64,000 bases of DNA. Source: Pseudomonadota bacterium. Its GTDB lineage: Bacteria; Pseudomonadota; Alphaproteobacteria; Rhizobiales; Rhizobiaceae. Positions within the stretch are counted from its first letter, which is position 1. Every line of letters begins with the position of its first letter. Position numbers and translations under genes: made by a program. The stretch is from assembly GCA_023451735.1 (NCBI GenBank), contig JAEXYH010000093.1, forward strand, positions 247,694 through 311,693, in the 5' to 3' direction. The notes beneath the pieces are model-generated. The model saw nothing but the letters and a program-made list of their open reading frames with translations, was not told the origin of the DNA and searched no databases. Shown here piece after piece: positions 17,232 to 25,895 of the stretch.

Positions 17232-18092
17232 ATGGACGATAATTCCAGCAAATCGGTACTCTCGCGCAGAACCGTTCTTTCGGCCGCCGCCATCGCTCCG
17301 GCCGTCGTCGCCGCAGCGGCAGCCGTAACGACAGGCACCGCTCAGGCGCAGCAGTTCCAGACGGCGAACAAGGTGGCGATCGTCACCGGCTCCTCGCGTG
17401 GCATCGGCGCCGCCACCGCCAAGCGCCTGGCGGCCGATGGTTTCAAGGTCGTCGTCAATTGCCGGGTCAATCATGACCTGGCGACCGCTGTCGTGCGGGA
17501 CATCGAAAAGGCTGGTGGTCAGGCCGTTTGGGAACAGGCGGATATCCGCGAGCCGACAGCGGTACGCCGCCTGTTCGATGTCGCCGAGCGTGAATTCGGC
17601 GGGGTCGATGTGGCCGTCGCGAATGCCGGTGTGATGAGTCTCGCACCGTTTCGCGATATGACGGACGAGGACTTCGACACGATGGTGGATACCAACGTGA
17701 AGGGCAGCTTCAACACGCTGCGCGAAGCGGCCCGCCGCCTGCGTGACGGTGGCCGCATCATCGCCACCTCGTCGAGCATCGTCCAGCTGCGCTCGCCGAC
17801 TTACGGACCTTATGCGGCGAGCAAGGGATCGATGGAAATCTACGCCAATATTCTCGCCAAGGAACTGGCCGGCCGAAAGATCTCCGTCAACGCGATCGCG
17901 CCCGGCCTCGTCGCGACCTCACTCTTCCTCGATGGCAAGACGGATGAACAGGTCGCCGGTTTTGCCCAGCGCACGCCACATGGCCGGATCGGTGAACCCT
18001 CGGATATCGCCGCGATGGTTGCCTTCCTCTGCAGCCCGGATGGCTGGTGGGTCAACGGCCAGACGCTCTATACCAATGGTGGCGTGGTCTGA
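17232..18092 (+). CDS. Tat-exported short-chain dehydrogenase/reductase
   Basis: This 286-residue protein has an N-terminal twin-arginine signal (SRRTVLSAA at about 11-19, a hydrophobic segment, then the cleavage-like AQA near 40). It is followed by a full classical SDR domain: cofactor motif TGSSRGIG near 55, VANAG near 131, catalytic Ser in the SSS stretch and YAASK near 200. SDRs are usually cytoplasmic NAD(P)H enzymes, so export is unusual; Tat could carry the folded enzyme with cofactor. AAGG about 8 bases upstream favours the ATG at 17232 over 17223. The substrate is unknown. Confidence 0.85.
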   Translation: MDDNSSKSVLSRRTVLSAAAIAPAVVAAAAAVTTGTAQAQQFQTANKVAIVTGSSRGIGAATAKRLAADGFKVVVNCRVNHDLATAVVRDIEKAGGQAVWEQADIREPTAVRRLFDVAEREFGGVDVAVANAGVMSLAPFRDMTDEDFDTMVDTNVKGSFNTLREAARRLRDGGRIIATSSSIVQLRSPTYGPYAASKGSMEIYANILAKELAGRKISVNAIAPGLVATSLFLDGKTDEQVAGFAQRTPHGRIGEPSDIAAMVAFLCSPDGWWVNGQTLYTNGGVV

Positions 18093-18118
18093 TACCGGCA
18101 GGAGTTGAGCACTGAAAT

Positions 18119-18153
18119 GAAAAGGCCGGGCACTCGTCGTGCGCGGCCTTTGT
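18119..18153. terminator. Bidirectional terminator between SDR and HisC-like genes
   Basis: AAAGGCC and GGCCTTT close a stem that contains a second inner pairing (GCAC/GTGC). T-rich bases follow on both strands, which fits a shared terminator for the two convergent genes. Confidence 0.7.
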
Positions 18154-18156
18154 TCA

Positions 18157-19266
18157 TCAAAGCGACTTCAGGACCTGAGGCAGTGCCGCTTCCAGAAGCG
18201 CCATGTCGGATTCCGGCCCGGCGCTGATGCGGATGCAGCGGTTGAGCCGTTCCACACCCGGCATGCGGATGAAGACACCGTGGCCAAGCAGACCATCGAC
18301 GATGGCACGGGCGTAAACCGCATCGCGACCGCAATCGATCGCGACGAAATTGGTGGCGGACGGCAGGGCGTTTAGCCCGTTGGCCGATGCGATGGCTGCG
18401 ATCCGCTCGCGGGATGCCTTGATATCGGCAACCACGTCCTTGAGATAGGCCTGATCCTTCAGCGCTGCGGTGGCCGCTGCGACCGCGATCCGGTTCATGC
18501 CGAAATGATTGCGGATCTTGTCGAAGGCCTTCGCCGTTCCTTCCGTCGTGATCGCATAACCGACACGGGCGCCGGCCATTCCGTAAGCCTTGGAGAAGGT
18601 ACGAGTGCGGATGATATTCGGCATGTCGATCAGTGCTTCGATCGACGGGGTCGAACTGGCCGGAGCCGTCTCGCAATAGGCCTCGTCGAGGATCATGAGT
18701 GTCGTTTCCGGGAGCGCTTTGGCGAAGGAAACGATATCGCCGGCATCCCACCAGCTTCCCATCGGATTGTCCGGATTGGCGAAATAGACGAGCGGCGGGT
18801 TTTCCCGGCGCACGGCGTCGAGAAGGCCGTTCAGGTCCTCCCGGTCGTTGACGTAAGGCACTGTCACCAATTTGCCGCCATGGCCGACGACATGGAAATT
18901 GAAGGTCGGATAGGCACCGAAAGAGGTGACGACCTGAAGACCGGGATCGATCACGAGGCGCACGATCTGGCCGAGCAGGCTGTCTATACCTTCGCCGATC
19001 GCCAGATTTTCGGGCCGGCAACCGAGATGGGCTGCCAGTGCCGCCTTGAGATCGAAATTCTCCGGATCTGCATATTTCCACGTCCCCGCCGCCGCTTCGG
19101 AGATCGCCGCAAGCACGGAGGGCGCCGGGCCAAAGCCGTTTTCATTGGCGCCGATGCGTGCCTTGACGGGCGAGCCGCTCTTTCGCTCCAGCGCTTCCGG
19201 GCCGACGAAAGGCACGGTCGAGGGCAGGGAGCTGATCAGCGGGGTGAAACGGGAAAATGCAGGCAT
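18157..19266 (-). CDS. HisC-like PLP aminotransferase
   Basis: This 369-residue fold-type I aminotransferase resembles histidinol-phosphate aminotransferases. Landmarks are the N-terminal substrate segment ending with ANENGFGPAPS near 44, PDNPMGSWW near 165, DEAYCE near 200, and the PLP lysine in RTFSKAYGMAG near 226. It could act on histidinol phosphate or on an aromatic or other amino acid as a paralogue. The ATG at 19266 lacks a strong ribosome site; a TTG 19 codons upstream is in frame. No other his gene is nearby, which favours a side role. Confidence 0.8.
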   Translation of the reverse strand: MPAFSRFTPLISSLPSTVPFVGPEALERKSGSPVKARIGANENGFGPAPSVLAAISEAAAGTWKYADPENFDLKAALAAHLGCRPENLAIGEGIDSLLGQIVRLVIDPGLQVVTSFGAYPTFNFHVVGHGGKLVTVPYVNDREDLNGLLDAVRRENPPLVYFANPDNPMGSWWDAGDIVSFAKALPETTLMILDEAYCETAPASSTPSIEALIDMPNIIRTRTFSKAYGMAGARVGYAITTEGTAKAFDKIRNHFGMNRIAVAAATAALKDQAYLKDVVADIKASRERIAAIASANGLNALPSATNFVAIDCGRDAVYARAIVDGLLGHGVFIRMPGVERLNRCIRISAGPESDMALLEAALPQVLKSL

Positions 19267-19480
19267 GACAGATAAGTCCGGTTGAAAACCGGGACACAAT
19301 AGAAAGCTTTCGCTCCCGTGCAAGGCTGGAAGCGTCCTTCACTGACTTGCCTCGCCATGATTTGCGAACAGGCGCATTTCCGATCGGCGTGCGGGTGCGA
19401 CTCTGGGGTGCATAGTAAAATGATGCAATTTTAAGGATTATTGAAGCGCAGGATCAATCTTTCCGGCGCATCATCGGTGC

Positions 19481-19762
19481 ATGAGCAAATTCGCATTGAT
19501 CGTCATCACTGCCGCCACCGCGAGTTTCCTGGCCACGGGCGGTCATGCGCTTTTGCCTGGCATCAGCCGTTCCCTGAAGGCAGACTTCAGCTCGACATGC
19601 CGAATCAAGGGTAATATCTCGATCAATTCCCGCGAACGAATTTATCATGTGCCCGGTCAACTCTACTACGAGGAGACCAGGATCAGCCCCCAATATGGCG
19701 AACGGTGGTTCTGCTCCGAGGCTGATGCCCGTGCCGCCGGATGGCGTCGGGCGGGACAATGA
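19481..19762 (+). CDS. Small secreted protein with a Cys-x-IKGN / GERWFCSEADA domain
   Basis: This 93-residue protein starts with a signal peptide (to about residue 23). It then has a compact domain with the pattern CRIKGN, IYHVPGQLYY, then GERWFCSEADARAAGWRRA. The same domain (called sunset-like in some annotations) is often fused to thermonuclease or ExoI-type proteins in rhizobia. Two cysteines may pair. The function is not known. A hairpin follows the stop. Confidence 0.72.
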   Translation: MSKFALIVITAATASFLATGGHALLPGISRSLKADFSSTCRIKGNISINSRERIYHVPGQLYYEETRISPQYGERWFCSEADARAAGWRRAGQ

Positions 19763-19772
19763 TCTTAGCCTG

Positions 19773-19795
19773 CGCCGATCTTTGGTAGATCGGCG
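19773..19795. terminator. Hairpin between convergent genes
   Basis: CGCCGATC and GATCGGCG form a perfect 8-bp stem with a 7-base loop, between the stops of the small secreted protein and the PilZ gene. No long T run follows, so it may be a weak or shared terminator. Confidence 0.5.
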
Positions 19796-19805
19796 GCTCT
19801 AGGGC

Positions 19806-20162
19806 TCAGTGGCTCGTCTCGAAGCTCAGCCGGATGACGTGGTGGAGAAACTCCGGGTTGATCAGCATGTTGAAGCCGACCGTCACCTTCTCCTCTTCAC
19901 GCGCCATGACCGTGCAGCCGATCTCGTCGCGAATGCCAAGGATGGCGAGAAAGAAATGTGTCGGCACAGGAATGTGCGGCGTGACCTCGAGTTCCGCGCC
20001 CTGCAGCGAGATCGTGCGGATCAGGCAGCGGATGCTGGTCTTGGTGCTTAAGTGATGTTCGACCAGCACGATCTTTCCCGGTCGGTCGATGCTGAACTTT
20101 TCAAATACACGGCGCAGTCCTGCCGGTTCCCGATTGTCGGTCCCGTCCATCAATGGGGCCAT
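19806..20162 (-). CDS. PilZ-domain protein
   Basis: This 118-residue protein fits a stand-alone PilZ domain. An RRVFEKFSIDRPGKI opening is followed by ISLQGAELEV (the family D/N-x-S-x-x-G position) and a C-terminal VTVGFNMLINPE strand. PilZ domains bind cyclic di-GMP through an N-terminal RxxxR and a later DxSxxG. Here the first is only partly kept (RRVFEK) and the second reads SLQG, so binding is uncertain. GGAGG precedes the ATG. It may connect to the diguanylate cyclase upstream in the window, but nothing links them directly. Confidence 0.65.
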   Translation of the reverse strand: MAPLMDGTDNREPAGLRRVFEKFSIDRPGKIVLVEHHLSTKTSIRCLIRTISLQGAELEVTPHIPVPTHFFLAILGIRDEIGCTVMAREEEKVTVGFNMLINPEFLHHVIRLSFETSH

Positions 20163-20387
20163 GGCTTCCTCCTTATTCTCTCCACGAATATGATTTTATT
20201 CCTGCAATTCTGATGCATTCTAAAGTTGATTGGTAAATTTTTCTCGATCCAGGGTGTCCGTCGCGCTTTATTCCGTCGCTCTGGACACAATGTCGCGTTG
20301 TTGACGGCTAGACGTCGCGACGATACGCCTTGAGCGCCGCTTGAGGTGCTATGCGCTTGAGCGCTGAAATCGGAATGGAGCAAGCAA

Positions 20388-21605
20388 GTGACAGGCAGGC
20401 TGGTGATCGTCGGGGCAGGGCAGGCGGGCTTTGCGCTTGCGGCGAAACTTCGGGCATTGAAGGATACGCGGCCCATCACGATGATCGGTGCCGAAGAGGT
20501 CTATCCCTACCAGCGGCCGCCGCTTTCGAAAAAATACCTGCTCGGCGAAATGAGTTTTGACCGCCTGACCTTCCGTCCGGACGCTTGGTTTGCCGAACAT
20601 GACGTGGAAGTCCGGCTTTCGACCTATGTCGAGGAGATCGATCGCGAGAAAAAGACCGTCCGCATGCAGGATGGTTCGATGCTCGAATACGAAACTCTTG
20701 CCCTGACAACGGGTTCAAGTCCGCGCACGTTGCCGGCCAGCATCGGCGGCGAGCTGCAGGGCGTCTATACGGTGCGCGACAAGCGCGATGCGGACCGGCT
20801 GACGGACGAGATGAAGGCCGGTCGCCGACTGCTGATCATCGGCGGCGGTTATATCGGCCTGGAGGCCGCAGCCGTCGCGCGGCATCTGGGTCTGGAAGTG
20901 ACGCTGATCGAAATGGCCGATCGCATTCTCGCCCGTGTCGCCGCCAAGGAGACCGCCGACATCATGCGCGTAATTCACGACGCGCGAGGTGTGGTGATTC
21001 GCGAAAAGACGGGCCTCACCCGCTTGATCGGCGAGGATGACAAGCTGCGCGCCGCGGAACTGTCCGATGGTTCGGTCATCGACGTGGATTTCGTCATCGT
21101 CGGCATCGGCGTCACGCCGAACGACCGGTTGGCGCAGGATTGCGGGCTCGATGTCGGAAACGGCATCATCGTCGACGAGTTCGCCCGCACATCCGATCCC
21201 TCGATCTTCGCCATGGGCGATTGCGCCCTATTGCCATGGGAAGGGGGCCGCATTCGTCTCGAATCGGTGCAGAATGCCGTCGATCAGGCCGAATCGGTTG
21301 CTGCGACGCTCGTTGGCGGCAGCGAGCCCTATGCGCCAAAGCCGTGGTTCTGGTCCGACCAGTATGATGTGAAGCTGCAGATCGCCGGTTTCAATCTCGG
21401 TTACGACGAGACCTTGGTACGCCCCGGCGCCCGTGAAGGAGCAGTGTCGATCTGGTATTTCCGTCAGGGGCGATTGATTGCCGTGGATGCCGTTAATGAC
21501 GCCAAGGCCTATGTGACGGGTAAGAAGATGCTGGAAACCGGGATCAATCCGGACAAGACGCTGCTCGCCGACACGGCCACGGACCTCAAGCTCTTGCTGT
21601 CCTGA
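20388..21605 (+). CDS. FAD/NAD(P)H ferredoxin or rubredoxin reductase-like protein
   Basis: This 405-residue protein has the two-dinucleotide-fold layout of class I oxygenase reductases. GAGQAG near residues 9-14 binds FAD, IIGGGYIGLEAA near 147 binds NAD(P)H, and IFAMGDCA near 280 is the second FAD motif. PYQRPPLSKKYL near 40 is typical of this group. It should pass electrons from NAD(P)H to a ferredoxin, often for a P450 or Rieske oxygenase, though neither partner is nearby. The start is GTG with GGAG about 9 bases upstream. The aldolase gene follows closely. Confidence 0.87.
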   Translation: MTGRLVIVGAGQAGFALAAKLRALKDTRPITMIGAEEVYPYQRPPLSKKYLLGEMSFDRLTFRPDAWFAEHDVEVRLSTYVEEIDREKKTVRMQDGSMLEYETLALTTGSSPRTLPASIGGELQGVYTVRDKRDADRLTDEMKAGRRLLIIGGGYIGLEAAAVARHLGLEVTLIEMADRILARVAAKETADIMRVIHDARGVVIREKTGLTRLIGEDDKLRAAELSDGSVIDVDFVIVGIGVTPNDRLAQDCGLDVGNGIIVDEFARTSDPSIFAMGDCALLPWEGGRIRLESVQNAVDQAESVAATLVGGSEPYAPKPWFWSDQYDVKLQIAGFNLGYDETLVRPGAREGAVSIWYFRQGRLIAVDAVNDAKAYVTGKKMLETGINPDKTLLADTATDLKLLLS

Positions 21606-21661
21606 TTCCATAAGGTCCGCGGGCCGGACCGAAATTGACATTAAAAGGCATAGGAGGAGAA

Positions 21662-22462
21662 ATGCCCGTCCCGAAGAATGACTTCAAGGCTGCCATTCGT
21701 GCAGGCCGCCAGCAGATCGGTCTCTGGCTGAACACCGGCGAGGCGCTTCCGGCCGAAATTGCAGCGAGTGCGGGCTTCGACTGGCTCGTGATCGATTCGG
21801 AACACGGGCCGAACGACTTGCGCAGCATCATCGCCCAGTTGCGGGCGCTCGCCCCGTTTGCGGTCGAACCCGTCGTGCGCCCGCCTTCGGGCGAAACCGG
21901 GTTCATCAAGCAGCTGCTCGATGCCGGTGCAAGAACGCTGCTGATCCCGATGGTCGATTCGCCCGAACAGGCAAAGGCGCTGGTTCAGGCAGTGCGTTAT
22001 CCGCCGCGCGGAACGCGAGGGTTGGGCGCGGCCGTTGCAAGAGCCTCGGGCTTCAACGCTATTCCCGACTATGCACAGACGGCCGACGAAGAAATCTGCC
22101 TGCTTGTTCAGGCCGAAACCAGGATGGCGATCGACAATCTCGAGGCGATTGCCGCGGTGGACGGGGTTGATGGCGTCTTTATCGGTCCGGCAGATCTGTC
22201 CGCGGATCTGGGTTATCTCGGCCGAATCGAGGCGTCGGAAGTTCAAGACGTGATCGAATCGGCAATCGGCCGAATCATTGCCGCAGGTAAACCCGCCGGC
22301 ATCCTCACTTTCAGCGAAAGCCTCAACCGTCGTTATCTGGATCTCGGCGCGAGCTTCGTGGCGGTCGGAGCCGACGTGACGGAGCTTGCCGCGAGGCTGA
22401 AGGCGCTCGCTGGTCGTTATGGACGTGGGCCAGGTGCCGGTCCCGCAGGTTCGGGTTACTGA
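21662..22462 (+). CDS. HpcH/HpaI family aldolase
   Basis: This 266-residue protein matches class II pyruvate aldolases. The active-site DSEHGPND (near 43) contains the base/metal neighbourhood. VRPPSG, DAGARTLLIPMVDS and GVDGVFIGPADLSADLG (near 178) are family marks. It probably cleaves 4-hydroxy-2-oxo acids such as 4-hydroxy-2-oxoheptanedioate to pyruvate and an aldehyde. AGGAGG lies 6 bases before the ATG, the best ribosome site in the area. It follows the reductase gene by about 55 bases and may be co-transcribed. Confidence 0.9.
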   Translation: MPVPKNDFKAAIRAGRQQIGLWLNTGEALPAEIAASAGFDWLVIDSEHGPNDLRSIIAQLRALAPFAVEPVVRPPSGETGFIKQLLDAGARTLLIPMVDSPEQAKALVQAVRYPPRGTRGLGAAVARASGFNAIPDYAQTADEEICLLVQAETRMAIDNLEAIAAVDGVDGVFIGPADLSADLGYLGRIEASEVQDVIESAIGRIIAAGKPAGILTFSESLNRRYLDLGASFVAVGADVTELAARLKALAGRYGRGPGAGPAGSGY

Positions 22463-22509
22463 TGGCCAAAAGACGTCGGTTCCCCGCCGGAAGGCCGAAA
22501 TGACGATGC

Positions 22510-22547
22510 GGCTGGGGTTCATCCCCAGCCTGCGACGCTTCTTTTTG
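22510..22547 (+). terminator. Probable terminator after the aldolase gene
   Basis: GGCTGGGG and CCCCAGCC form an 8-bp stem with a 5-base loop. A T-rich stretch comes about 9 bases later. It lies between the aldolase gene and the tRNA. Confidence 0.6.
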
Positions 22548-22595
22548 CTAAAAGACCTTGCATTCGGGAATTATCCGCAATAATCAGGCCGCACC

Positions 22596-22686
22596 GGAGA
22601 GGTGGCCGAGTGGTCGAAGGCGCTCCCCTGCTAAGGGAGTATACGTCAAAAGCGTATCGTGGGTTCGAATCCCATCCTCTCCGCCA
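22596..22686 (+). tRNA. tRNA-Ser (anticodon GCT)
   Basis: The sequence folds into a class II cloverleaf. The 7-bp acceptor stem is GGAGAGG/CCTCTCC. The D-arm is GGCCGAGTGGTCGAAGGC, the anticodon loop reads CTGCTAA with anticodon GCT, and a long variable arm follows. The T-arm is GTGGGTTCGAATCCCAT. The 3' CCA is encoded. It reads serine AGC/AGU codons. It stands alone between the aldolase and porin genes. Confidence 0.97.
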
Positions 22687-23081
22687 CTATCCTTCATGAT
22701 ATCGCTGGCTGATTAGCATATGCACATAACGTGCCTGTGGCTTAGGGTTGTTGCCTATCGGCAACGCTCGCGCGGCGCACCCGCTCCTATGTGATCGATC
22801 TCTAAGTTACTGTCATGAAACTGTTTTCTTAACGAAAACTAAATTTTTACCGACTGCTCGATGCGGTTTTGTGTCCTTTCGGCAACATGGTTTTGTGAAC
22901 CTGCTTTGAAAGCCTCGTCTGTCTCCAGTTCGGCATTGCGCACATCACGGCGATTTGTATTTTCAACTCCGAAGCGCGGCGGTGGTTCGTCAGCTTTCAA
23001 ACACGGGGATGGGCCCAAGGAATTTTGTCCTTCGGTAAATCAAGACCTAGACCCATACGTAACTTTGACTGGAGGTCAAAA
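22687..23081. other. Long leader/promoter region of the first porin
   Basis: No gene is seen in these 395 bases. From 22828 a stretch reads CTTAACGAAAACTAAATTTT, a near copy of one before the Sel1 gene. The porin ribosome site GGAGG lies 8 bases before its ATG. The long distance from the AT-rich block to the start suggests a long 5' leader, as is common for regulated porins. Confidence 0.5.
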
Positions 23082-24218
23082 ATGAACATCAAGAGCCTTC
23101 TTCTCGGCTCCGCTGCTGCCCTCGCAGCAATTTCTGGCGCACAGGCTGCCGACGCAATCGTGGCTGCTGAGCCCGAGCCGATGGAATACGTTCGCGTTTG
23201 CGACGCTTTCGGCACCGGCTACTTCTACATCCCGGGCACCGAAACCTGCCTCAAGATCGGTGGTTACGTTCGCGTACAGGTTGACGGTCGTTCGGACTTC
23301 GACCTGAACGGTCAGAACGGCGGCTACCGCACCAACACCCGTGGTCAGATCGCTGTTGAAGCCAAGTCGGACACCGAGTTCGGCACGCTGTCTTCGAAGG
23401 TTACCCTTCGCGCAAACACCAACGTTTCGAACAGCTACTCGGTAACCGTTCCGACGGAAACGGCTCCGGGCGTAATCGAAGACGTTACCTACAGCGCCTC
23501 GTCTGCTAACAATGACTTCTACCTGGAAGAAACCTACCTCCAGCTCGGCGGTCTTCGCGTTGGTTACTTCTACAACTACTTCGATAACGGCCTTCCGGGC
23601 GAAACCGTTCTCTCCGACGGTGGTCCGTGGTCGAACGGTGGTCTCGGCGGCGACACGCTGAACAACTCCATCCGTTACACCTACGACGCTGGTTCGTTCT
23701 CGGTTTACGGTCAGGTTGACGCGTTCAACTCGCAGGCCGGTTACAAGACCGACGCAGCTGGCAACGATGACGAAATCGGCATCAACGGTGTTATCACCGG
23801 CAAGTTCGGTGGCGTAACCCTCGACTTCTTCGCTGGCTACGACTTCGACTCCGAAGAAGCTGCATTCGCTTCCACGCTGACGGCTGCTATCGGCCCGGGT
23901 TCGCTCGGCGTCTTCGCTGCCTACGCAACCGGTGCAAACCGTTACTTCGACGCAGCTGAGTGGACGATCGGCGCTGAATACGCCATCAAGGTCACCGACA
24001 AGTTCTCGATCGCTCCTGGCGCTCAGTACTGGGATAACGTTGCATTCGACGGCAACGACCTCGACGGCGGTGATGCATGGCGCGTTGGTGTAACGGCTGA
24101 CTACAAGATCACCACCAACCTGGCTGCCAAGGCAACCGTCAACTACACCGACGTTGACAACGGCGTAGCTTCTGACGACCGTTGGGACGGCTTCCTCCGT
24201 CTGCAGCGCTCCTTCTAA
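23082..24218 (+). CDS. Outer membrane porin (porin_2 / RopA-like), copy 1
   Basis: This 378-residue protein has a signal peptide of about 22 residues (ending GAQA). The rhizobial porin opening follows: ADAIVAAEPEPMEYVRVCDAFG, in outline, then TCLKIGGYVRVQVDGR. The rest is alternating beta strands, ending in the porin C-terminal Phe (LQRSF) needed for BAM recognition. It should form a trimeric diffusion channel. Codon use is strongly biased (GGT, TAC, AAC, TTC), as in highly expressed genes. It has its own ribosome site and terminator. Confidence 0.95.
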   Translation: MNIKSLLLGSAAALAAISGAQAADAIVAAEPEPMEYVRVCDAFGTGYFYIPGTETCLKIGGYVRVQVDGRSDFDLNGQNGGYRTNTRGQIAVEAKSDTEFGTLSSKVTLRANTNVSNSYSVTVPTETAPGVIEDVTYSASSANNDFYLEETYLQLGGLRVGYFYNYFDNGLPGETVLSDGGPWSNGGLGGDTLNNSIRYTYDAGSFSVYGQVDAFNSQAGYKTDAAGNDDEIGINGVITGKFGGVTLDFFAGYDFDSEEAAFASTLTAAIGPGSLGVFAAYATGANRYFDAAEWTIGAEYAIKVTDKFSIAPGAQYWDNVAFDGNDLDGGDAWRVGVTADYKITTNLAAKATVNYTDVDNGVASDDRWDGFLRLQRSF

Positions 24219-24240
24219 TCTGATTTTTCAGATATGAGCG

Positions 24241-24275
24241 AAAAGCCCGGCCCTGTGCCGGGCTTTTTGTTTTTC
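24241..24275 (+). terminator. Terminator of porin copy 1
   Basis: AAAAGCCCGGC and GCCGGGCTTTT form an 11-bp stem with a 5-base loop, then a T-rich tail. Confidence 0.92.
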
Positions 24276-24498
24276 CGATTCGCTGCCGCTGCGAGGTTGT
24301 CGCGAAAGTTAGCGGGCGCACATGCACGGAAAGGCAGCTGGAGGGCCAGGCTTCCCGTCAAATTTGTGACAAATAAGTAACGCCAGAGCTACAAGTGGCC
24401 GATGCTCATCCTTCTTAGATGCGGAAATCCTTGTAGACACCCGCCGTTCAACTGTAGCTTGATGATTGTAAAGCCTAGAGTTGACCGGGGAACCCCAA

Positions 24499-25623
24499 AT
24501 GAAAATCACGAGCCTTCTCATCGCATCGACCGCGGCGCTTGCAAGCGTCACCGTCGCCCAGGCTGCCGACGCAATCGTCGCTGCTGAACCGGAGCCTTTG
24601 GAATATGTTCGCGTTTGCGACGCGTTCGGCACGGGTTACTTCTACATTCCGGGTACCGAAACCTGCCTCAAAATCGGTGGTTACGTCCGCGTTCAGATCG
24701 ACGCGCGTAGCGATGACGACTTTGGTGGTGACGCTGGTTACCGCACCAACACCCGTGGTCACGTGACCCTCGACGCGAAGTCGGATACCGAATACGGCAC
24801 GCTGGCTGCGACCATCACGCTCGAAGCCAACACCAATTCTTCGAACAGCTACTCGATCACCACTCCGGATGGCACGTTCGAGAGCAACTCGGTCGCCAAC
24901 AACGACTTCTTCCTCGATGAAACCTTCATCGAACTCGGCGGCCTCCGCGTTGGTTACTTCTACAACTACTTCGATACCGGACTTCCGGGCGAAACCGTAC
25001 TTGCTGACTCCGCTCCGTTCGGCAACGGCGGTTTTGGCGGTGATACCCTCAACAACGGTATCCGTTACACCTACGACGCCGGCGCTTTCTCCGTCTACGG
25101 TCAGGTCGATGCCTTCGACTCGCAGGACGGCTGGAAGGACGACGTTCCGGGCACAGGTCGTGGCCAGGACGAAATCGGCATCAACGGCGTCATCACCGGC
25201 AAGTTCGGTGGCGTAACCCTCGACTTCTTCGCTGGTTATGACTTCGACCGCGAAAACGCCGCTCTCGCTTCCACACTGACGGCTGCAATCGGCCCGGGTT
25301 CGCTCGGCGTCTTCGCTGCTTACTCCTTCGGCGAAAACCGTTACTTCGACGCTTCCGAGTGGACCATCGGCGCGGAATACGCGATTGCTGTTTCCGAGAA
25401 GTTCTCCATCGCTCCGGGCGTCCAGTACTGGGATAACGTCGTCCTCGACACCGATGGCGATTTCGACGGTGGCAATGCATGGCGTGTTGGCGTTACGGCC
25501 GACTACAAGATCACCACCGGCCTGACCGCAAAGGCAACCGTCAACTACACTGATGTTGACGCTGACGATCTCGGCGATGCCGACCGTTGGGACGGCTTCC
25601 TGCGTCTGCAGCGTTCGTTCTAA
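24499..25623 (+). CDS. Outer membrane porin, copy 2
   Basis: This 374-residue paralogue of copy 1 keeps the same signal peptide type (MKITSLLIASTAALASVTVAQA in outline), the EYVRVCDAFGTGYFYIPGTE opening with a cysteine pair, and the terminal LQRSF. The largest differences from copy 1 are in the strand-loop region near 55-120, which likely forms surface loops. Codon bias is strong but less extreme than in copy 1. About 280 bases of AT-rich DNA separate it from copy 1, and a terminator flanks it on both sides, so it is its own transcription unit. Confidence 0.95.
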   Translation: MKITSLLIASTAALASVTVAQAADAIVAAEPEPLEYVRVCDAFGTGYFYIPGTETCLKIGGYVRVQIDARSDDDFGGDAGYRTNTRGHVTLDAKSDTEYGTLAATITLEANTNSSNSYSITTPDGTFESNSVANNDFFLDETFIELGGLRVGYFYNYFDTGLPGETVLADSAPFGNGGFGGDTLNNGIRYTYDAGAFSVYGQVDAFDSQDGWKDDVPGTGRGQDEIGINGVITGKFGGVTLDFFAGYDFDRENAALASTLTAAIGPGSLGVFAAYSFGENRYFDASEWTIGAEYAIAVSEKFSIAPGVQYWDNVVLDTDGDFDGGNAWRVGVTADYKITTGLTAKATVNYTDVDADDLGDADRWDGFLRLQRSF

Positions 25624-25646
25624 TCCGGTTATCGGATCTGATTTTG

Positions 25647-25675
25647 GAAAGCCCGGCCTCATGCCGGGCTTTTCT
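25647..25675 (+). terminator. Terminator of porin copy 2
   Basis: AAAGCCCGGC and GCCGGGCTTT form a 10-bp stem with a 5-base loop and a short T tail. It is nearly the same sequence as the terminator of copy 1. Confidence 0.9.
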
Positions 25676-25895
25676 CGTTTGGTTGAACGTTGTGCTATGC
25701 CGGACACTTTAGCCGTGGAGGGGGGCGGTGAGCGAAATTTGCCGAGCGGCCCTGCATCTTGGTGGTGATAATTTGGTAACTGTCAGTTTCTATCTGTGTG
25801 ATTGAGATATTTTGAATATAAGAAGCCATTTGCTCCCCTGCTGATCGGGAGTAGCGTCCTCGGTACTGCGTATGCAGCTCACCGAGGGAATCCCA

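Noticed and set aside
22861..23085. 74-residue open frame in the porin leader
   Set aside because: There is no ribosome site and composition is unlike protein. It ends inside the porin start region.
24475..25707. 410-residue open frame opposite the second porin
   Set aside because: It lies wholly antisense to a strongly supported porin with biased codons, which creates long frames on the other strand. It has no ribosome site or recognisable domain.
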